DNA of 64,000 nucleotides from Cherax quadricarinatus (Eukaryota; Arthropoda; Malacostraca; Decapoda; Parastacidae), in the NCBI RefSeq assembly GCF_038502225.1, contig NC_091293.1, forward strand, positions 11,584,205-11,648,204. The letters run 5' to 3'. Within the stretch, counting starts at the first letter, position 1. Each line of letters opens with the position of its first letter. This document shows, piece after piece, positions 1 through 11,580 of the stretch. The position numbers and the translations under genes were made by a program. The notes below the pieces were generated by a model. The model had not been told where the DNA came from. It made no database searches and saw nothing but the letters and a program-made list of their open reading frames with translations.

Positions 1-1479
1 AACATACACGGTGTACAGGGTCCTGAATGATTCCTTATTAAGATGTCGGAATGCTGTTCCGAGGTTTGCCAGGCGCCCATATGCTGCAGCAGTTATTTGG
101 TTGATGTGCGCTTCAGGAGATGTGCCTGGTGTTATACTCACCCCAAGATCTTTTTCCTTGAGTGAGGTTTGTAGTCTCTGGCCCCCTAGACTGTACTCCG
201 TCTGCGGTCTTCTTTGCCCTTCCCCAATCTTCATGACTTTGCATTTGGTGGGATTGAAGTCCAGGAGCCCATTGCTGGACCAGGTCTGCAGCCTGTCCAG
301 ATCCCTTTGTAGTTCTGCCTGGTCTTCGATCGAATGAATTCTTCTCATCAACTTCACGTCATCTGCAAACAGGGACACCTCAGAGTTTATTCCTTCTGTC
401 ATGTCGTTCACAAATACCAGAAACAGCACTGGTCCTAGGACTGACCCCTGTGGGACCCCGCTGGTCACAGGTGCCCACTCTGACACCTTGCCACGTACCA
501 TTACTCGCTGCTGTCTTCCTGACAAATATTCCCTGATCCATTGTAGTGCCTTCACTGTTATCCCTGTTTGGTCCTCCAGTTTTTGCACTAATCTCTTGTG
601 TGGTACTGTGTCAAACGCCTTCTTGCAGTCCAAGAAAATGCAATCCACCCACCCCTCTCTCTCTTGTCTTACTGCTGTCACCATGCCATAGAACTCCAGT
701 AGGTTTGTGACACAGGATTTCCCGTCCCTGAAACCATGTTGGCTGCTGTTGATTAGATCATTCCTTTCTAGGTGTTCCACCACTCTTCTCCTGACAATCT
801 TCTCCATGACTTTGCATACTATACATGTCAGTGACACTGGTCTGTAGTTTAGTGCTTCATGTCTGTCTCCTTTTTTAAAGATTGGGACTACATTTGCTGT
901 CTTCCATGCCTCAGGCAATCTCCCTGTTTCGATAGATGTATTGAATATTGTTGTTCAGGGTACACATAGCGCCTCTGCTCCCCCTCTCAGGACCCATGGA
1001 GAGATGTTATCTGGCTCCATTGCCTTTGAGGTATCTAGCTCACTCAGGAGCCTCTTCACTTCTTCCTCGGTTGTGTGTACCTTGTCCAGCAGCTGGTGAT
1101 GTGCCCCACCTCTCCGTCCCTATGGAGCCCCTTCTGTCTCCTCTGTGAACACTTCTTTGAATCTCTTGTTGAGTTCCTCACATACTTCACGGTCATTTCT
1201 TGTCGTCTCTCCTCCTTCCTTCCTTAGCTTGATTACCTGGTCCTTGACTGTTGTTTTCCTCCTGATGTAGCTGTATAACAGCTTCGGGTCAGATTTGGCT
1301 TTCGCTGCTATGTCGTTTTTATATTGTCGTTGGGCCTCCCTTCTTATCTGTGCATATTCGTTTCTGGCTCTACGACTGCTCTCCTTATTCTCCTGGGTCC
1401 TTTGCCTTCTATATTTGTTCCATTTCCTAGCACACTTGGTTTTTGCCTCCTTGCACCTTTGGGTGAACCATGGGCTCAT
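1..1479 (-). pseudogene. LINE ORF2, linker and reverse transcriptase, partial
   Basis: From 1479 to 1120 an open piece reads MSPWFTQRCKEAKTKCARKW and continues Arg/Lys-rich to YSYIRRKT, the usual linker between endonuclease and RT. Further on, translation of the minus strand shows the RT motifs: a palm Asp motif (FLDCKKAFD) around 610-648, [11 protein letters not shown] around 431-469, and the catalytic FADD at 358-369. The frame is broken between these, and the protein leaves the window at base 1. The pattern matches CR1/Jockey-like RT; copy B supplies the C-terminal part. Confidence 0.8.
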
Positions 1480-1587
1480 CCTGGCTTTTTCGTTATTCCT
1501 GTTTCACTTGGGTACAAACCTCTCCTCAGCCTCCTTGCACATTGTTGCTACATATTCCATCATCTCATTAACTGGCTTCCCTGCCAG

Positions 1588-2468
1588 TTATCTGTCCCAC
1601 TGAACCTTGTTCAGGAAGTTCCTCATTCCTGTGTAGTCTTCTTTCCTGTAGTTTGGTTTCATTTGTCCTGGCCTTCCTGCTTCCCCCTCCACTTGTAGCT
1701 CTACTGTGTATTCGAAGCTCAAAACCACATGATCGCTGGCCCCAAGGGGTCTTTCATATGTGATGTCCTCAATATCTGCACTGCTCAAGGTGAATACTAA
1801 GTCCAGTCTTGCTGGTTCATCCTCTCCTCTCTCTCTTGTAGTGTCCCTTACGTGTTGGTGCATGAAGTTTTCCAGTACCACCTCCATCATCTTAGTCCTC
1901 CATGTATCTTGGCCCCCATGTGGCTCCAAGTTCTCCCAGTTGATCTCCTTGTGGTTAAAGTCACCCATGATCAGGAGCTTTGCCCTGCATGCATGAGCTC
2001 TTCTGGCCACTGCAGCCAGTGTGTCAAGCATCGCTCTATTGCTCTCGTCATACTCATGCCCTGGTCTCCTACTGTTCTGTGGTGGGTTATACATCACTGC
2101 AATTACCACCTTGGGACCTCCAGAGTGAAGCGTTCCCGCTATGTAATCCCTTTCTTCTCCGCTGTCTCCTCTCTTCAGCTCATCAAAATTCCATCGGTGT
2201 TTGATCAGCAGTGCCACTCCTCCACCCCATCCCTGTTCTTTCTGTCTTTCCTCAGGATCTGGTATCCCATTGCAAAGATGGCATCTGTTATCATACCTGT
2301 AAGCTTGGTTTCTGTGAGCGCTATGATGTCCGGTGATGTCTCTTTGACTCTTTCGTGCCACTCCTCCCAATTGCTTGTTATTCCATTAGCGTTTGTGTAC
2401 CATACCTTCAGTTTCCTTTCCAATACTGTGGTTTGGGGGGCCTGTGGGTGTGGGAGACCTGGTAGCAT
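1588..2468 (-). pseudogene. LINE ORF2, endonuclease (EEP/APE-like) domain
   Basis: Two overlapping minus-strand pieces (2468-2205 and 2370-1588) give an endonuclease/exonuclease/phosphatase fold. Visible landmarks are KVWYTNANGI near the N-terminus (the Asn-containing first motif), PDIIALTETKL (metal-binding Glu), GGGVALLI, LLIMGDFNHKEINWE (catalytic Asp and Asn of the GDFN motif), RLDLVF, and the terminal GASDHVVLSFE (Ser-Asp-His catalytic motif). This enzyme nicks target DNA to prime reverse transcription. All key motifs are present, but a frameshift between 2205 and 2370 separates the first two motifs from the rest. Confidence 0.85.
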
Positions 2469-2647
2469 ACTGTGGGATTCTATGGTTGGGGGTTGGGTGG
2501 AAGCTGTGGGTATGGATTGTAGTGTGTGTTGGGATGGTGTGATAGGTTGTGGGGTTCTGAGGATTGTTGTGTGTGTGCTTGCCCTTGCTTCTCTGTTCTG
2601 CTCTGACTGACCTCTGCTGGTTCCATCCTTGTTTCCTTTCCTAGCTC

Positions 2648-3511
2648 CTATCCCTTTTTTGTCCTCTCCCTCAGCTGCTGTCTCTCTGTTTGCATTCTGT
2701 CTCTGTATAGGAACACCTTCTTGTACTTTTCCAAGTTTTTCAACCTTGGTTTCTCTTGGAGGATCCTGTTCCTCACTGTTTCTGTCCTGAGAATCAGCTT
2801 GATCAGTCGGTTTCTCCCCATCAAGTACCCCCCTATTCTCTGAAAATTTACAATCTCGTCCATGTCTTCTCCCCCTATTTCCGTGATGATTTTCCCAATC
2901 TCCTTTCTTTCTTCCTGCCGCCTTTCAGTGTGTGTCCTTTCCTCTCTCTCCCGAAGCCCATTTATAAACACTGATTTTGCCCTTTCCTCCTCCTATTGCC
3001 TCTCCCTCTGTGACTCTGGTTCCTGTCTGTATATGGTCATTTTCTCCCTTGATTTTTTCCAGTGGCTCTTGGTAGCATGGTTGTGCCTCAGCATTCGACT
3101 TATCTCCCTCTCTATCTGCACCCAGCTGCTCTTCCTTTTTACTCCTTGACCCTTCTTTGCAGGCTGATATGACCTTAGCATAATTCATATCTCCTTCCTT
3201 CCTGTTCATCCTCTCAGCTTCATATGCTGTGTCTTCTCTGGTCGCTGCCCCTGAGACTTGCTTCAGCCTGTTTACCTCAAATTCTAGGACCCTTACCCTG
3301 TCTACTGCAGTTTCGACTTGTGCCTCCATTTCTTCGTCTCATTCTCCAACCTCTTTTCCCATTTCACAGAGAGCTCTTTCTCCATTTTTTCAGAAAGCTC
3401 TCCTAATTTTCTCTCCCATTCTTGCTCCATCCTTTTCCACTGCTCCTCCATCCATTCCTCCCTACCAGTACCATTGTCATCTGATCCCTGATTCCTGCGA
3501 GTCCCAACCAT
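2648..3511 (-). pseudogene. LINE ORF1 protein, frameshifted
   Basis: Three overlapping minus-strand open pieces (3511-3302, 3329-2925, 2971-2648) read as one protein in different frames. The first starts MVGTRRNQGSDDNG and is a charged, Glu/Lys-rich helical stretch likely to be a coiled coil. The last contains FINGLREREERTHTERRQEE followed by an IVNFQRIGGY..GRNRLIKL segment, which has the look of the RRM-like nucleic-acid-binding region of LINE ORF1 proteins. Such proteins coat the LINE RNA. At least two frameshifts separate the pieces. I recognise the type from the charged and RRM-like pattern and the position upstream of the endonuclease, not from a strict motif. Confidence 0.6.
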
Positions 3512-3536
3512 TTTTTTTTTTTTATTTTTTTTTTTT
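3511..3536. repeat. Poly-T tract (poly-A on the LINE strand)
   Basis: Twenty-six bases of T with a single A at 3524. It lies between the ATG of LINE copy A ORF1 and a (GA)n tract. On the LINE strand it is a poly-A run directly upstream of the start codon. Confidence 0.9.
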
Positions 3537-3540
3537 AGTG

Positions 3541-3564
3541 AAAGAGAGAGAAAAAGAGAGAAAA

Positions 3565-3599
<35 letters not shown>

Positions 3600-3726
3600 G
3601 AGAGAGAGAGGGGAAAGGTAGAAGGAGAAAGAGGAGGAAAGTGAGAAGGGAAAGGGGGAGAGAGTGAGAGAGAGAGAGGGAGAGAAGGGAAAGATAGAAG
3701 GAGAGAGGGGGGAGAGTGAGAAGGGA

Positions 3727-3764
<38 letters not shown>

Positions 3765-3898
3765 AGAGAGAGGAAGAGAGAGAGGACGAGAGAGAGAAGA
3801 AGAGAGAGAGAGAGGAAGAGTAAGAAGAGAGACAGGAAGAGAGAGAGAGAGAGAGGAAGAGAGGAAAAGAGACAAAGAAACTGGGAGAGAAGGGAGGG
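3541..3898. repeat. (GA)n purine microsatellite
   Basis: About 350 bases of almost pure A and G with the GAGA pattern interrupted by GGAAA, AAAG and rare T or C. It is purine on the plus strand while the large array at 4.1-8.5 kb is pyrimidine on the same strand. Open frames of Ser/Leu/Phe or Arg/Glu type across it are composition artefacts. Confidence 0.95.
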
Positions 3899-3931
3899 TT
3901 AGAGGGGCAATTCACATGAAGGTGTGAAATC

Positions 3932-3966
3932 CTGTATATGTGTATGTGTGTGTATGTGTGTATATG

Positions 3967-4004
<38 letters not shown>

Positions 4005-4016
4005 TGTGTGTGTGCG
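3932..4016. repeat. (TG)n microsatellite with TATG variants
   Basis: Imperfect TG dinucleotide repeat of about 85 bases with interspersed TA and one GC variant, between the (GA)n tract and the pyrimidine minisatellite. Confidence 0.9.
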
Positions 4017-4080
4017 TAGTTACCCTCTGTTGTTAAGGATTATTGAAAAACCTTGCAAAGTTTACCTTGTCATGCACCTC

Positions 4081-7000
4081 CCCACTCCCACACTCCCGCT
4101 CCCTCTCCCCATCCCCACACTCCCGCTCTCTCACCACTCTCACACTCCTGCTCCCTCTCCCCATCCCCACACTCCCGCTCTCTCACCACTCCCACACTCC
4201 CGCTCCCTCTCCCCATCCCCACACTCCCACTCTCTCACCACTCTCACACTCCCGCTCCCTCTCCCCATCCCCACACTCCCGCTCTCTCACCACTCCCACA
4301 CTCCCGCTCCCTCTCCCCATCCCCACACTCCCGCTCTCTCACCACTCCCACACTCCCGCTCCCTCTCCCCATCCCCACACTCCCACTCTCTCACCATTCC
4401 CACACTCCCGCTCCCTCTCCCCATCCCCACACTCCCGCTCTCTCACCACTCCCACACTCCCGCTCCCTCTCCCCATCCCCACACTCCCACTCTCTCACCA
4501 CTCCCACACTCCCGCTCCCTCTCCCCATCCCCACACTCCCGCTCTCTCACCACTCCCACACTCCCGCTCCCTCTCCCCATCCCCACACTCCCGCTCTCTC
4601 ACCACTCCCACACTCCTGCTCCCTCTCCCCATCCCAACACTCCCACTCTCTCACCATTCCCACACTCCCGCTCCCTCTCCCCATCCCCACACTCCCGCTC
4701 TCTCACCACTCCCACACTCCCGCTCCCTCTCCTCATCCCCACACTCCCACTCTCTCACCACTCCCACACTCCCGCTCCCTCTCCCCATCCCCACACTTAC
4801 GCTCTCTCACCACTCCCACACTCCCGCTCCCTCTCCCCATCCCCACACTCCCGCTCTCTCAAGACTCCCACACTCCCGCTCCCTCTCCCCATCCCCACAC
4901 TCCCACTCTCTCACCACTCCCACACTCCCGCTCTCTCTCCCCATCCCCACACTCCCGCTCTCTCACCACTCCCACACTCCCGCTCCCTCTCCCCATCCCC
5001 ACACTCCCACTCTCTCCCCACTCCCACACTCCCGCTCTCTCTCCCCATCCCCACACTCCCGCTCTCTCACCACTCCCACACTCCCGCTCTCTCACCACTC
5101 CCACACTCCCGCTCCCTCTCCCCATCCCCACACTCCCACTCTCTCACCACTCCCACACTCCCGCTCCCTCTCCCCATCCCCACACTCCCACTCTCTCACC
5201 ACTCCCACACTCCCGCTCCCTCTCCCCATCCCCACACTCCCGCTCTCTCACCACTCCCACACTCCCGCTCCCTCTCCCCATCCCCACACTCCCACTCTCT
5301 CACCACTCCCACACTCCCGCTCCCTCTCCCCATCCCCACGCTCCCGCTCTCTTACCACTCCCACACTCCCGCTCCCTCTCCCCATCCCCACACTCCCGCT
5401 CTCTCACCACTCGCACACTCCCGCTCCCTCTCCCCATCCCCACACTCCCACTCTCTCACCACTCCCACACTCCCGCTCCCTCTCCCCATCCCCACACTCC
5501 CGCTCTCTCACCACTCCCACACTCCCGCTCCCTCTCCCCATCCCCACACTCCCACTCTCTCACCACTCCCACACTCCCGCTCCCTCTCCCCATCCCCACA
5601 CTCCCGCTCTCTCACCACTCCCACACTCCCGCTCCCTCTCCCCATCCCCACACTCCCACTCTCTCCCCACTCCCACACTCCCGCTCTCTCTCCCCATCCC
5701 CACACTCCCGCTCTCTCACCACTCCCACACTCCCGCTCTCGCACCACTCCCACACTCCCGCTCCCTCTCCCCATCCCCACACTCCCACTCTCTCACCACT
5801 CCCACACTCCCGCTCCCTCTCCCCATCCCCACACTCCCACTCTCTCACCACTCCCACACTCCCGCTCTCTCTCCCCATCCCCACACTCCCGCTCTCTCAC
5901 CACTCCCACACTCCCGCTCCCTCTCCCCATCCCCACACTCCCACTCTCTCCCCACTCCCACACTCCCGCTCTCTCACCCCATCCCCACACTCCCGCTCTC
6001 TCACCACTCCCACACTCCCGCTCTCTCTCCCCATCCCCACACTCCCGCTCTCTCACCACTCCCACACTCCCGCTCTCTCTCCCCATCCCCACACTCCCGC
6101 TCTCTCACCACTCCCACACTCCCGCTCCCTCTCCCCATCCCCACACTCCCACTCTCTCCCCACTCCCACACTCCCGCTCTCTCTCCCCATCCCCACACTC
6201 CCGCTCTCTCACCACTCCCACACTCCCGCTCTCTCTCCCCATCCCCACACGCCCGCTTTCTCACCACTCCCACACTCCCGCTCTCTCTCCCCATCCCCAC
6301 ACTCTCGCTCTCTCTCCCCATCCCCACACTCCCGCTCTCTCACCACTCCCACACTCCCGCTCTCTCTCCCGACCCCCACACTCCCGCTCTCTCTCTCCAT
6401 CCCCACACTCCCTCTCTCTCCCCAGTCCCACACTCCCGCTCTCTCTCCCCATCCCCACACTCCCTCTCTCTCCCCACTCCCACACTCCCGCTCTCTCTCC
6501 CCATCCCCACACTCCCGCTCTCTCTCCCCATCCCCACACTCCCTCTCTCTCCCCAGTCCCACACTCCCGCTCTCTCTCCCCATCCCCACACTCCCTCTCT
6601 CCCCCCACTCCCACACTCCCGCTCTCTCTCCCCATCTGCACACTCCCTCTCTCTCCCCATTCCCACACTCCTGCTCTCTCTCCCCATCCCCACACTCCCT
6701 CTCTCTCCCCACTCCCACACTCCTGCTCTCCCCATCTGCACACTCCCTCTCTCTCCCCTCTCCCACACTCCAGCTCTCTCTCCCCATCCCTACTCTCCCG
6801 CTCTCTCTCCCCATCCCCACACTCTCGCTCTCTCTCCCCACTCCCACACTCCCGCTCTCTCTCCCCATCCCCACACTCCCTCTCTCTCCCCACTCCCACA
6901 CACCTTCTCTCCCCATCTGCACACTCCCTCTCTCTCCCCACTCCCACACACCTTCTCTCCCCATCATCACACTCCCTCTCTCTCCCCACTCCCACACACC

Positions 7001-8466
7001 CTATCTCCCCATCCCCACACTCCCTCTCTCTCCCCACTCCCACACACCTTCTCTCCCCATCCCCACACTCCCGCTCTCTCCCCACTCCCACACTCTCGCT
7101 CTGTCTCCCCACCCCCACACTCCCGCTCTCTCTCCCCATCCCCACTCTCCCGCTCTCTCTCCCCATCCTCACACTCTCGCTCTCTCTCCCCACTCCCACA
7201 CTCCCGCTCTCTCTCCCCATCCCCACTCTCCCGCTCTCTCTCCCCATCCCCATACTCCCTCTCTCTCCCCACTCCCACTCACCCTCTCTCCCCATCCCCA
7301 CACTCCCGCTCTCTCTCTCCCCACTCCCACACACCTTCTCTCCCCATCCCCACACTCCCTCTCTCTCACCACTCCCACACACCCTCTTTCCCTATCCCCA
7401 CACTCCCTCTCTCTCCCCACCCCCACGCTCTCGCTCTCTCCCCATTCCCACCCTCCCGCTCTCTCTCCCCATCCCCACACTCCCGCTCTCTCCCCATCCC
7501 CACACTCCCTCTCTCTCCCCACTCCCACACACCTTCTCTCCCCATCCCCACACTCCCTCTCTCTCCCCACTCCCACACACCCTATCTCCCCATCCCCACA
7601 CTCCCTCTCTCTCCCCACTCCCACACACCTTCTCTCCCCATCCCCACACTCCCTCTCTCTCCCCACTCCCACACACCCTATCTCCCCATCCCCACACTCC
7701 CTCTCTCTCCCCACTCCCACTCACCCTCTCTCCCCATCCCCACACTCCCGCTCTTTCTCTCCCCACTCCCACACTCCTGCTCTCTCTCCCCACTCCCACA
7801 CACCTTCTCTCCCCATCCCCACACTCCCTCTCTCTCACCACTCCCACACACCCTCTTTCCCTATCCCCACACTCCCTCTCTCTCCCCACTCCCACACACC
7901 TTCTCTCCCCATCCCCACACTCCCTCTCTCTCCCCACTCCCACACACCCTATCTCCCCATCCCCACACTCCCTCTCTCTCCCCACTCCCACTCACCCTCT
8001 CTCCCCATCCCCACACTCCCGCTCTCTCTCTCCCCACTCCCACACTCCTGCTCTCTCTCCCCACTCCCACACACCTTCTCTCCCCATCCCCACACTCCCT
8101 CTCTCTCCCCACTCCCACACACCCTATCTTCCCATCCCCACACTCCCTCTCTCTCCCCACTCCCACACACCATCTCTCCCCATCCCCACACTCCCTCTCT
8201 CTCCCCACTCCCACACACCCTATCTCCCCAACCCCACACTCCCTCTCTCTCCCCACTCCCACTCACCCTCTCTCCCCATCCCCACACTCCCGCTCTCTCT
8301 CTCCCCACTCCCACACTCCTGCTCTCTCTCCCCACTCCCACACACCTTCTCTCCCCATCCCCACACTCCCTCTCTCTCACCACTCCCACACACCCTCCCT
8401 CCCCATCCCCACACTCCCTCTCTCTCCCCCCCACAGTCCCGCTGTCTCCCCACTCCCACGTACCCC
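4081..8466. repeat. 4.4-kb pyrimidine-rich minisatellite (26-bp monomer, 52-bp dimer)
   Basis: The basic unit is about 26 bp and contains ACTCCCACACTCCCGCTC; two variants alternate to make a 52-bp dimer, the second carrying CTCTCCCCATCCCCACAC. The plus strand is mostly C and T with scattered A and very few G. From about 6.3 kb the variant mix changes (ACACACCTTCTCTCCCC becomes common). Longer periods are visible: a block near 4859-5131 recurs at 5508-5780 (649 bp apart), and a marker ACACTCCTGC recurs at 7771, 8042 and 8313 (271 bp apart). Because 26 is not a multiple of three and the unit has no stop, all three plus frames stay open for about 1500 codons of Pro/Ser/Leu/His/Thr. I see no start context, splice signal or non-repeat domain that would make these proteins. 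Confidence 0.95.
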
Positions 8467-9103
8467 TCATCATCCCAACACAGCACAATGTGCTGATCAT
8501 TTACTAGCGGTCAGAATCTATTTTCATCATTTGCTTCAAGAATTTTCTCCCAGAACTTGAAACCATCCTTCCTGGTCGTGTTCAAGTGTTCAAAGTTGCT
8601 TCGTCACACCTAGAGGAAGGTTCAGATCGTTAGTGAACTATGCAGGTTCCAATTTGCTAATTTGCTTCGATAAATTGGGATGTCAGTTTCCGTGGGATTC
8701 ATTAAGAATGCTTCTACATATAGGCTTCAAACTTTCCATGCTGGTGCGTTGCGCCATTTTTCTGGCATAGTAGACGAAACGGTGTACAAGTTTCGTTACA
8801 GTCAGTCAGTTAGTTTCCATGATGCTGGGACCCAACTTCCGGCTTCCCTGAACACCAGTTTGTTGTTAAGTAAACTCGACGGAGACGACTCACTAAGGTT
8901 CGGGTTGAGTTCTAGCCCCTGGACCACTTAAGGATTTTCATCTACAGCACCTCTGCCTTGTACTCTTGTTGATCTACAGCTAATGGGCCTCTTGGGAGGG
9001 TTGAAATATACCTCCTAAGCCTATTGAAGTTGAACTACAGCTCCTCTGCCTATTGACATTTATAAGTTACAGCTATTAGACCTATTGCGTGAGTTAAGGT
9101 ACA
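8467..9103. other. Unique-looking spacer, no gene seen
   Basis: Mixed-composition sequence between the pyrimidine array and a LINE fragment. A short plus open frame at 8680-8931 (83 codons) has no recognisable domain and no support as a gene. Around 8940-9080 the words CTACAGC and CTCTGCC recur loosely (CTACAGCACCTCTGCC, CTACAGCTCCTCTGCC), hinting at an old degenerate repeat. Confidence 0.5.
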
Positions 9104-9290
9104 GGAGTCAGGAAGTACTTCTTCAGCTTCAGGGTGGTAAGGAAGTGGAGTGATCGCGACGAAAAGTGGTGGGAGCAGACTCCATACACAGTTTTAAGCT
9201 CAGGTAGTTTGGGTAGCAACAGGGTGAGAGGCAGGGCCAGGAGCTGAGACTCTACCCTTGCAAACACATGTAGGTGAAGGGAGGCTGAGG
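9104..9290 (+). mobile_element. LINE 3' fragment, copy C (plus strand)
   Basis: Translating from 9110 on the plus strand gives RKYFFSFRVVRKWSD, which parallels RKYFFSHRVVRRWNSL in the C-terminal part of LINE copy B. About 120 bases on, GGGCCAGGAGCTGAGACTC at 9233-9251 parallels the 3' untranslated segment of copy B (read on its minus strand), including the following CTTGCAA. Protein similarity is lost after WSD, so this is an old, degraded 3' end of the same or a sister family, in the opposite orientation to copies A and B. Confidence 0.65.
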
Positions 9291-9668
9291 TTATGTGACG
9301 TGGGTGAAACTACCCATAGGTCGACGTTCAAACAAGCCTAATGCCTTCAGTTTTTTATGTGAGAAAAACACCCGTTAAGACACTGATCATACATTTTACG
9401 CATCAGGGGCGAAACGTATCCCCCAATGCTCGCCTACATCTCTCTCATATATTTATCGGCGTTAATTAACAGCTATGTCCATCACTTATCGAACACAATT
9501 CGGAAAAATAAACCAGATGAATTAAAATATTGATTAAAAAAATATATGAAGACATCCTTACAGCAGATGGTTAGATAATTATGCAATTAGTCAACCAATT
9601 AGCACGTCTGTGTTTATACACTGAGGGAGAAAAGACCAAAAAAAAGACCTGTTTATATTTAGTGGTCT
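9291..9668. other. Spacer left of the BEL/Pao insertion, no gene seen
   Basis: AT-rich mixed sequence with no convincing open frame or repeat. It ends at the target-site duplication CAGTG (9669-9673) of the retrotransposon. Confidence 0.5.
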
Positions 9669-9673
9669 CAGTG
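9669..9673. other. Target-site duplication CAGTG, left copy
   Basis: Five bases directly before the TGTGG start of the 5' LTR. The same word stands directly after the inverted end of the 3' LTR at 18065-18069. BEL/Pao integrases usually leave 4 to 6 bp. Confidence 0.75.
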
Positions 9674-10678
9674 TGTGGAAATTTATTTGGTCCAAATAGT
9701 TCCACAGCTCAGATCCAGCATGGCCGTCTGGTCGGCTGACCCGGACAGCCCTTAAACCCTCCCAAACAAGGCATTCTCTGGTTGGCGGTTGTTGGTAAGC
9801 TCATTTAATTTATAGATTTACTCTTCAGGGAAGGAGTAGGTAGTTTACTGGTAGTACACTAATATTAGGTTTACTAAGGCATCTGTAGATAATGATAAAG
9901 TAGACCTAAGACCTTAACATAGGTAGTAATAGGCCGATAATGTAGGCAAACACTAGGATAAGTTAGCTAGGGAGAACTGGCAGCCCTAGTTTGAACAAAG
10001 AGACGAGGGTCTGGAAGGGAGACCAGCTCGCTCTTCTTACGACAGACACCTACTGGACAAGACGTGCCGTGATCAGCAGACGGCACCCCCACGTGTCTTC
10101 ACATCTGAGACCTGGGGAAATCTGGTAGAGGCATCTCGATGTACCGTAGATGATCTCCTCCATCAGCCCTTACAGTAAGACAAGATCTTCACCTTTTCCC
10201 GTAGGTTCTGGCCAGTATCTTGGGAGATTGTGGGTTGAGTTTTAACTGTGGGCCCAGCGTGCTACAGAGAGAGCATGCCCAGTAAGTACCAGTGTCTCAG
10301 AGCCATCTGAAGCTAGTGTCTGAGTCTGCATAGTTATACTAGGGGATACATACCCTCTTGGATATAGGAATTTCTGAGGTGCAGGCAGGACACTAATTAC
10401 GATTGAATATTGCATGAATTAATGCTCCCGGTTGCACGTGGTTTCTGAGGGGAAGTCCAAAGGGGCTAAAGCTAGGCTTAGGAAGTTGAAGATCAGGATA
10501 TATGCTGCAACACCAAGTAAGTTAGTCCTTTATACGTGCATGCAGGCGAGGTTTCTTGCAATAACAATCATTTGTGAAAATCTGTCCTATAAGCCACTTG
10601 TGAGGCTGAGGTACCCACTTCAGAGCTCGGTGTCAACAGAGTTTGCCAGGGTAGGCGACTCACTTGGAGGCAGTCCAC
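9674..10678 (+). repeat. 5' LTR of the BEL/Pao element
   Basis: Begins TGTGGAAATTTATTTGG and is co-linear with the 3' LTR up to GGAGGCAGTCCAC at 10678. It holds four extra bases (AAGTAAG where the other LTR has AAG) near 10517, and the short run GCACGTGG where the other has GCAATTGC. Directly after 10678 the sequence runs into TTAAGCTATCATAGC instead of the AAATTTTCACA end seen on the 3' LTR, so its last 13 bases are missing or replaced. Confidence 0.88.
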
Positions 10679-11580
10679 TTAAGCTATCATAGCTAGGCCA
10701 CAGTTAGGAACCAGTTTTACAGAGTTAGGTTAAGCTATCATAGCTAGACCACAGTTAGGAACCAGTTTAAAAAGTTAGGTTAAGTTAGCACACCTAGGTC
10801 AAAGTTATACAGAGGCTAGGCCAAGCTGACTATACACAGAAGTTGTTATTTGCAGTAATTTACAGGCAGGCCAGGTAGGCTAGAGAAGCTTGTGAATTTA
10901 ATTATTTACAGTGATTACAAGTAATCCAGAGTAGGAGACTTGTGTGTTGATTACTTACAGTGGATTTGCAAGGTAGCCACAGTTAGGCTAGGCTTGTACG
11001 AATTTTACAAAGGTTATAGTAGCTAGGACAGATTTAACCTAGTTATTATTTACAGGGAGTTAAAGCCAGGTTTAAGTTATAGCACACTAGCTAGGTTAGG
11101 ATTTACCTTATCCAACCATCCATGCTAGACAGAGTAAGCTGGGCACAGGCCAAGCTGGTTACATACATTATTTATTTACTGTTTCACAAGTTGAATTGTT
11201 GAATTTACTTGTGTTAACCAAGTGATTTTAATTTGTATACTGCACCCTTTTATTGTGTCATTTTCATCATCTTTGATTCATGTTAATATGGGATTTGTGA
11301 ATTATACCTGAGACTAGGTTAAGTCCTGTAATTATTTGCTGGCATTGTACAGTTAAGTGCTAGATTAAGCTTTCATATCGATACACATTTTTGTTTGGGA
11401 TTTGAGAGCTAACAGTGTACATTTTTGATTCATAGTAGTCAATTTAACAAAGGGAATTGTTAAGCTTGTTGAGAAGCCTTAAGACTCGTTCATTCTTGCC
11501 TAACACCGTGACGTGCTGTGGGGTGGACTGGGTAAAGTACAATTAGTGTCACACTCCTCATTAAACTTCGACAATAGCAG
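10679..11580 (+). other. BEL/Pao untranslated leader with degenerate tandem repeats
   Basis: About 900 bases between the LTR and gag. The first part repeats a unit of about 50 bp containing AAGCTATCATAGCTAGGCC and CACAGTTAGGAACCAG at least twice (from about 10681 and 10732), then decays into many GCTAGG/AGTTAGG words down to 11130. No TGG-starting primer-binding site complementary to an obvious tRNA was found next to the LTR end. In-frame stops occur throughout. Confidence 0.6.

Larger units (their letters stand above)
1..3511 (-). mobile_element. LINE (non-LTR retrotransposon), copy A, cut by window edge
   Basis: Read on the minus strand, this holds ORF1 (3511 down to about 2600), an endonuclease domain (2468 to 1588), a basic linker (1479 to 1120) and reverse transcriptase running off the window at base 1. 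The order ORF1, EN, RT is that of CR1/Jockey-like LINEs. Bases 1-580 align with a second copy at 30050-30629, so the two belong to one family; the missing 3' end of this copy can be inferred from that one. The open frames are broken at several places, so this copy looks dead. The ORF1 ATG (3509-3511) is preceded directly by a poly-A tract (plus-strand T at 3511-3536), leaving no visible 5' UTR. Confidence 0.85.

Noticed and set aside
11..691. Plus-strand open frames at 11-337 and 401-691
   Set aside because: They are shadows of the LINE reverse transcriptase on the minus strand, where FADD and [10 protein letters not shown] are found.
3940..8560. Three overlapping plus-strand frames of about 1500 codons, mucin-like in composition
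   Set aside because: A 26-bp stop-free unit opens all frames equally; the frames also run through flanking (TG)n. No signal peptide or conserved end is visible.
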